From assembly GCF_047948215.1 (NCBI RefSeq), contig NC_134458.1, positions 140,042,536 to 140,106,535 on the forward strand: a stretch of 64,000 nucleotides of DNA. Direction: 5' to 3'. The notes under the pieces are model-generated. The model worked only from the letters and a program-made list of their open reading frames with translations, had not been told where the DNA came from and made no database searches. Made by a program: the position numbers and the translations under genes. Shown here piece by piece: positions 59,266 through 64,000 of this stretch (its first letter is position 1; every line of letters starts with the position of its first letter). Source of the DNA: Lycorma delicatula. Lineage: Eukaryota > Arthropoda > Insecta > Hemiptera > Fulgoridae.

Positions 59266-61484
59266 GAATGCATTAATATAAATTAATCGAGATCCGTACA
59301 GACTTCGACGAATAAGAACTGGGACTGAAAGATGCTGACATTTTCTTTAATTAGTTATAAAAATTTTTAAAAACCCCAAGATTATATACATATTACCATT
59401 TGACCATCCATCCACTATACTCAGTTATACTCAGCATTACCAAATAAAATTTCCGATAAGAATGGCTAAAACTGTCAAAATTAGAGTTCGTTCATTCTTG
59501 AACTACTTAAAACAAAAACACATTTTCATTTTTCCAGTTCGATAGACGTTCAGTAGTTCAATAAAATCATCTAACTATATAGATTCAATACAACTTTATA
59601 CCCTATTAACTAGTAACTATTTTTTGCATTGAATATGTCAGACCTATATTCTTCTAAAACTTGTAAGCAATCAGTTTATTTATATATACAGTATGTATGT
59701 ATACATTTTTATAGAGGTGAAAAACATGTAAACGTAATTATCACCTTACCATGTTTATAATGAAGTATAATTAGGTAAATATATTTAAAAAATATTCTTG
59801 TTTGATTATAAAAACATTCCAAGTATTGTACTATAATATTATCTGTAGAATTTTTAAAGAGCACATTCGCTCCTTTATTCACGTACAAACACACATATAT
59901 ACTCTAAACACTGTAGAAGAATGAAAACGTTGCATTTATTTGTAAACATCAACCTAAATTTATTATTGTTTATTATATATTATTTGAACTGGAAGTATGG
60001 CTTATATTAGGTATATATCCTTGTTGATTATGATACATTAGGTTTCCTCCAGCCCATTGGAATGACTTAGAATTAGTATTTATTTAGAACAGTGTACGTT
60101 AAAAGTCATCTCAGAAAATATAATTTTAAGATTCTTGCCATTTAGAGATAAAATTATGGCGCGAACATTTGCAGACGATATATTAATATAAATTAAATAG
60201 GACTTCCCTAAAATCGACCTCGTAATTTATAGGATGATTGATGAATTTCATTTAAGTCTAGGAAGAAGAATTGTGAATTAAGACAAATGAAAACAAAAGC
60301 ATTCATTTCATCATTACTTTCCATGATAAATCATGCGTTGATATTTCTTAGTAATACTCAACTTTCCTTATCAGTCACAGTAAAGTACTCGTATCTTGTT
60401 CCCTTGCTACATTGTGGTACTAAGGAAACAAATGATATAAAGGATTGTTTCAAAACAAAAACATCCTTATGGTAAACAGCACGATAATATCACTTTAATA
60501 CTGATTTAAAAAAATTGCATAATCGCTTTAAAGAATTACGTCACTTCCAGTATTCGTCAGGTTAGCTAGATAATATGCAGCAGTGTATTAAGCTCGTGAA
60601 AGAGGCACAGAAACGCCACTTTATTCAGATTTCCTAGTAAGGTAAACTTGGCATGAGATACTTTTATTGTTGAAAATGGGTATTACATTATGGTAAACGG
60701 CCAGTGACTAATGTCATGTCCTATGCACCCTTTATGGTTATGGCACTTAAAATAATTAACATTCTCGTACAACGGCCATGAGAGACAACTGATTTGGATA
60801 CATTCTAATTGGTAACAATTACCAATAAGTACCAATAAATAAGTTTCAAAAGGTCTATTAGATTTTACGGAAAACATGAATTTCCCATCCAAAACAAAAT
60901 TTTGATTTACTAAAACAATTTAGATAAAAAATTTTCAACTGCGGGGCAAATAAGCATTTTAAAAGCTTTGAACATCTACAATAGACTGTTAATACTGCTA
61001 CGCACAATTATAAAGAGAGACCGCGGTAAATTTCTAACACAATTTAATTACGTAATGGAAATGGATATTGGATAACGGATAATTATTCACTGAAATTTTA
61101 ACATAATGGCCGCAATTAAAGAAGAAATTTGAGATGCTCCACAAGGTCTTAGTTATTAAAATTAGAAAACAGTCCGTACGCGAAGCATTAAATCTACATA
61201 TTACAATAGTTAAGTGTCGATAACGGTGATGAAATTCGAGATATAGTTTAAAGGAGAGAATGAAGTAATATTATGATAAATGTATAGTATCCCAATAAGT
61301 TTCCATATGTAAAAAATAAATATTTTTCTATGAGAACCATTTCTATTTATACAATATCCTCTGCATAACTATCATTGTTTTGAAAATTTCGATGCGTGAC
61401 TTCCTCTGCTAAAGAACAAATATAAACACAGCTAGAGTTATGCTTGTAATAACGAAAATAACTAAAAGTTATTTTTATAAAGAA
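59266..61484. other. AT-rich stretch, no gene seen
   Basis: Open frames at 59709-59894, 60287-60475 and 60683-60892 have no recognisable motif. No transposon homology found. Confidence 0.5.
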
Positions 61485-61588
61485 GGACCGATCTCTGTGG
61501 TGCAGTGGTCGCGTCTCAACCTTTCATCCGGAGGTCCCGGGTTCGAATCCCGGTCAAGCATGGAACTTTTCACACGCTACAAAATTTA
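61485..61588 (+). mobile_element. SINE-1 head with Pol III promoter
   Basis: GGACCGATCTCTGTGGTGCA gives a box A-like TGGTGCAGTGG, and GGTTCGAATCC (61550-61560) is a perfect box B. The tRNA-like head ends with CCGGTCAAGCATGG, followed by ACTTTTCACACGCTACAAAA, the start of the SINE body seen at 36957-37122. Homology then stops, so this copy is 3'-truncated or interrupted. It is not a working tRNA gene: the anticodon arm does not form a standard cloverleaf and SINE body follows. The open frame at 61505-61714 overlaps by chance. Confidence 0.83.
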
Positions 61589-62639
61589 TTTATCATTAAT
61601 CTAGTAACTGTAAGAGGCCATATTGTGTTGTTATTATGTAAAATAATAAATAAAATGTCTATTATTCCTTTGTATGGAAACTTACGGGACATAAGTATTT
61701 CACAACCAAAATAAAATTCTCCAAATTAGGTTAAATCAGTAAATCACATTTAAATCAAATTACATGTTAATCATTATATCATAGAAGATTTGAACGTCTG
61801 TAGGTATCTCTTTATCAAGACTGACATTACGCCTCACAAAAACTGACGTTATAAAACAATTCATTTACAGTACTTAGTGCTAAGAATTAACAACGGATTG
61901 TAGAACTATACAATATAATAAATACTCTTGCGAGTATTATATTATACAATATAATAAATACTCTGAAAGTTCAGAATAATATATGAGCCAATCTTTATCT
62001 ATACAGAAGAATTTTCATAATTGTGACGTAATTCAAGTTAATGTATAATTAGGTCCTGATATGAAAAAATATACTAGTATATTTATCCTGTCATTTTAAT
62101 AATCCCTTCACAAAATTAAAATTGCAATACCACAAAAGACATCTTCATTAAAGGCATGGATAGTCAACTATGGATTAATACACCGATATTGGAAATTTTT
62201 TAAATTAGTTTTTCTTTTAATTTTTATTTATCGTCGTATATCGTTTGTTTTATAGGATGAAAAAATGGAAAACTTTCTTTAAACTAGGTTAGAGAATAAA
62301 ATTATCTTTTGTAAAAAGTAAAAAAATTTATTGAAGCTTCATGATTCACGTCTGCTCATTTTGCTGAGGGATTTAGATAAAACAAATTTAATTAATTTTT
62401 CTTTCTTTTATTTAAAAGAAGCAGGAATATAATTAAAATTGAAATTACTACAAATTTATTTTTTTTATTTTTGATGTTCAGTAACATTATTATATATCTG
62501 ACAGCGTCAAATATTAAACAATCAAAATCACATTTTTCATTTTAATAATCTCTTTTTAGTGACATCTGAAAAATATTATTCATATTAAATTATTGTATTA
62601 TTTAATTATTTATTTAAAAAAAAAATAATTTATACATTA
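61589..62639. other. AT-rich stretch, one small tandem repeat
   Basis: No gene recognised. A 22-bp unit, TATACAATATAATAAATACT plus CT, is directly repeated at 61907-61928 and 61943-61964, with the hairpin AATACTC/GAGTATT (61921-61938) between. Confidence 0.5.
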
Positions 62640-63245
62640 TGCATTTACTTCATAATGCTACATAACTAAATCAATTAAAGGGTTTATTAATTTTAACAAG
62701 TAATGAACGTTCAGTATTAATAAATATCGATGTAAGTATTGTGTAGGCCGTTTGCAACCAACGACTTCCCAATATTTTAATACTTTAAGTATAATATAAC
62801 TTGTCCAGCTCCGCAAAATAACCAATCTCTCAGCTTTGAACTCATCATTAAAATAATTCTTCGTCAAGCGAGCAATTCTTCTTGTTTGAGAACAGGACGT
62901 AATTGCTGCGAGCTAAATCGAGCGAATGGTGCATGCGGAAAGACTTCGGAGCGTAGGTCGTAGAGTTTTCATCAACAACCTGTGTAGGCCTATTATCGTG
63001 CTAAAAAAACCACATTCCTTTTTGCCAGACGTGGACGTTCAGAATCCTTCAATCGGTCCTGTAGTGAAGGGTAATAATCTCCGGTGATGGTCCTGCTTTC
63101 TTCAAGCAGTCGAAAAGCAACACACTATGAGAATAAATCTTACCCATGATTTTTTCTGCAGATTGAAACTTTTTCGCTTTCTTTGGTCCATTTTCACTAG
63201 TTCCTACACATTGTTTGGGCTGTTCTTTGATCTCTGACATGTAAG
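62640..63245 (-). pseudogene. Mariner transposase pseudogene, third lineage
   Basis: On the minus strand from 63240: a QPKQCVGTSENGPKKAKKFQ stretch and SAEKIMGKIY, corresponding to the region after the first catalytic aspartate (SAGKVMATVFWD type). LQDRLKDSERPRLAKRNVVF (near 63030), LARSNYVLFSNKKN near 62895 (the third-aspartate SDYFLF region with Asp changed to Asn), a LDKLYYT segment and ILGSRW near 62770 follow. The second-aspartate HQDNAP box is unrecognisable. The N-terminal half and both terminal repeats are absent. The residues preserved differ from both other mariner copies in the window, so this is a separate lineage. Confidence 0.8.
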
Positions 63246-64000
63246 GGATTCACCCTTACACATGAATCATAGATTCTTCTGATTCACGTAACTTTAAATA
63301 GGTCTAGATACCCTAGAGAAGCGTTCAGTCGAATGGAGTTTTGGTCGACTGTTCACAAACACGGTACCTATCGCATGAAATGCAGTACACACGGTCTATC
63401 GATACGTTTGAGATGTTAGCAAGCACGCTTACCTCAGTCAGTGATAATTTAATATGGCATTGTGAATTTTGTGGCAAAAAACTTAATGCAATGGTTGGCA
63501 TGCAGTTTCAAAACATCTTATCTTCATGTATACGGGTAATATAATTTCCAAAGTCATAAAACCTCATTAATTCAAACATTAGTTGTTTGAATCTTCTTGG
63601 TCGAATCAAACTTCTGATTACAAAATTATCACCAGAAATATAAATTTGTGTTTCTAATTACAAATGAAATAAAAAAAAATTGCCAAAATTGAAAGATTAT
63701 ATACATGGAATTCTGTTGACGAAATTAAGGGATTAAGAAGATTAAGTAAACATAAAAACGACCCGTACTCCGAAATGATTGTCTTTAAATTGTTATAGTT
63801 ATGATAACGGAGAACGTCTTACAAAACGTATACAACTCCTTTTTTTCATTATAACAACTATATTTTTTCTGAAATAGCTGTTCTGTTATTTGTAGAAAAC
63901 AGTTTATTCATTTATCGGTCCAAAAATTTCCTAATTGGCAAAAGAAAATGATAAATTGTTAGATATTATGCAGGTTAATCACACATATTTTTAGAATAAA
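63246..64000. other. Unique-looking stretch, no gene seen
   Basis: The section 63255-63540 is less AT-biased than most unannotated sequence here and contains an open frame (63341-63544) with no recognisable motif. A small hairpin, GTAAGGG/CCCTTAC, lies at 63242-63260. Confidence 0.45.

Noticed and set aside
61485..61560. A true tRNA gene
   Set aside because: Box A and box B are present, but the cloverleaf is not standard and SINE-1 body sequence follows directly; it is a SINE head.
1..64000. CRISPR array, prokaryotic operon or integrated bacterial segment
   Set aside because: No regularly spaced identical repeats with unique spacers and no dense coding; the tandem repeats seen are microsatellites, minisatellites or transposon modules.

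Overview
The window reads as arthropod nuclear DNA, most likely insect and perhaps hemipteran. The order-level guess is weak and rests only on repeat style. It is strongly AT-rich, with long non-coding stretches, many (TA)n and (CA)n microsatellites, and a dense population of degraded eukaryotic transposable elements. I found no intact host protein-coding gene, no rRNA or true tRNA gene, no CRISPR array and no prokaryotic operon. Every recognisable coding trace is a transposase or reverse-transcriptase pseudogene broken by stops, frameshifts or deletions. Most of the short open frames in this sequence are chance frames in AT-rich DNA.

Layout. 0-10 kb: mostly featureless, with a SINE tail (357-433), a candidate non-autonomous inverted-repeat element (2836-3264) and perfect palindromes. 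10.5-12.1 kb: a mariner with a broken transposase, a minisatellite inside the gene and a (CA)n array at its 3' end. 13.8-20 kb: an unclassified ~1 kb repeat family (copy 1), an RTE-like LINE fragment, a hAT element with a BED-finger transposase on the minus strand, and a tRNA-derived SINE (SINE-2). 20-31 kb: duplicated repeat units, a minus-strand transposase C-terminus (20.7-20.9 kb), a second mariner (23.1-23.8 kb), an end of a DUF4817-type transposon, a small GC-rich island, and two more SINE-2 copies. 32-38 kb: an unusual hairpin and copies 2 and 3 of the ~1 kb family, copy 3 carrying a nested SINE-1. 38-48 kb: an internally deleted transposase, a second DUF4817-type end, a jockey/CR1-like LINE broken by a SINE-1-like insert, and copy 4 of the ~1 kb family. 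49.9-59.3 kb: a minus-strand RTE-like LINE, four Helitron-like 3' end copies (one inverted, three in tandem), the most complete DUF4817-type transposon with long inverted repeats, and two homologous arrays of CCAAT boxes at ~25 bp spacing. 61-63.3 kb: a SINE-1 head with clear box A and box B, and a third mariner lineage.

The elements fit a familiar ecology. LINEs supply reverse transcriptase, which SINEs depend on. Autonomous DNA transposons have decayed into internally deleted or end-only copies, and older elements have served as landing sites for younger SINEs. The parts I cannot place in a described class are the four-copy ~1 kb family with an internal duplicated module, the periodic CCAAT arrays, and the tandem Helitron-like modules. 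All boundaries come from reading by eye and may be off by tens of bases.
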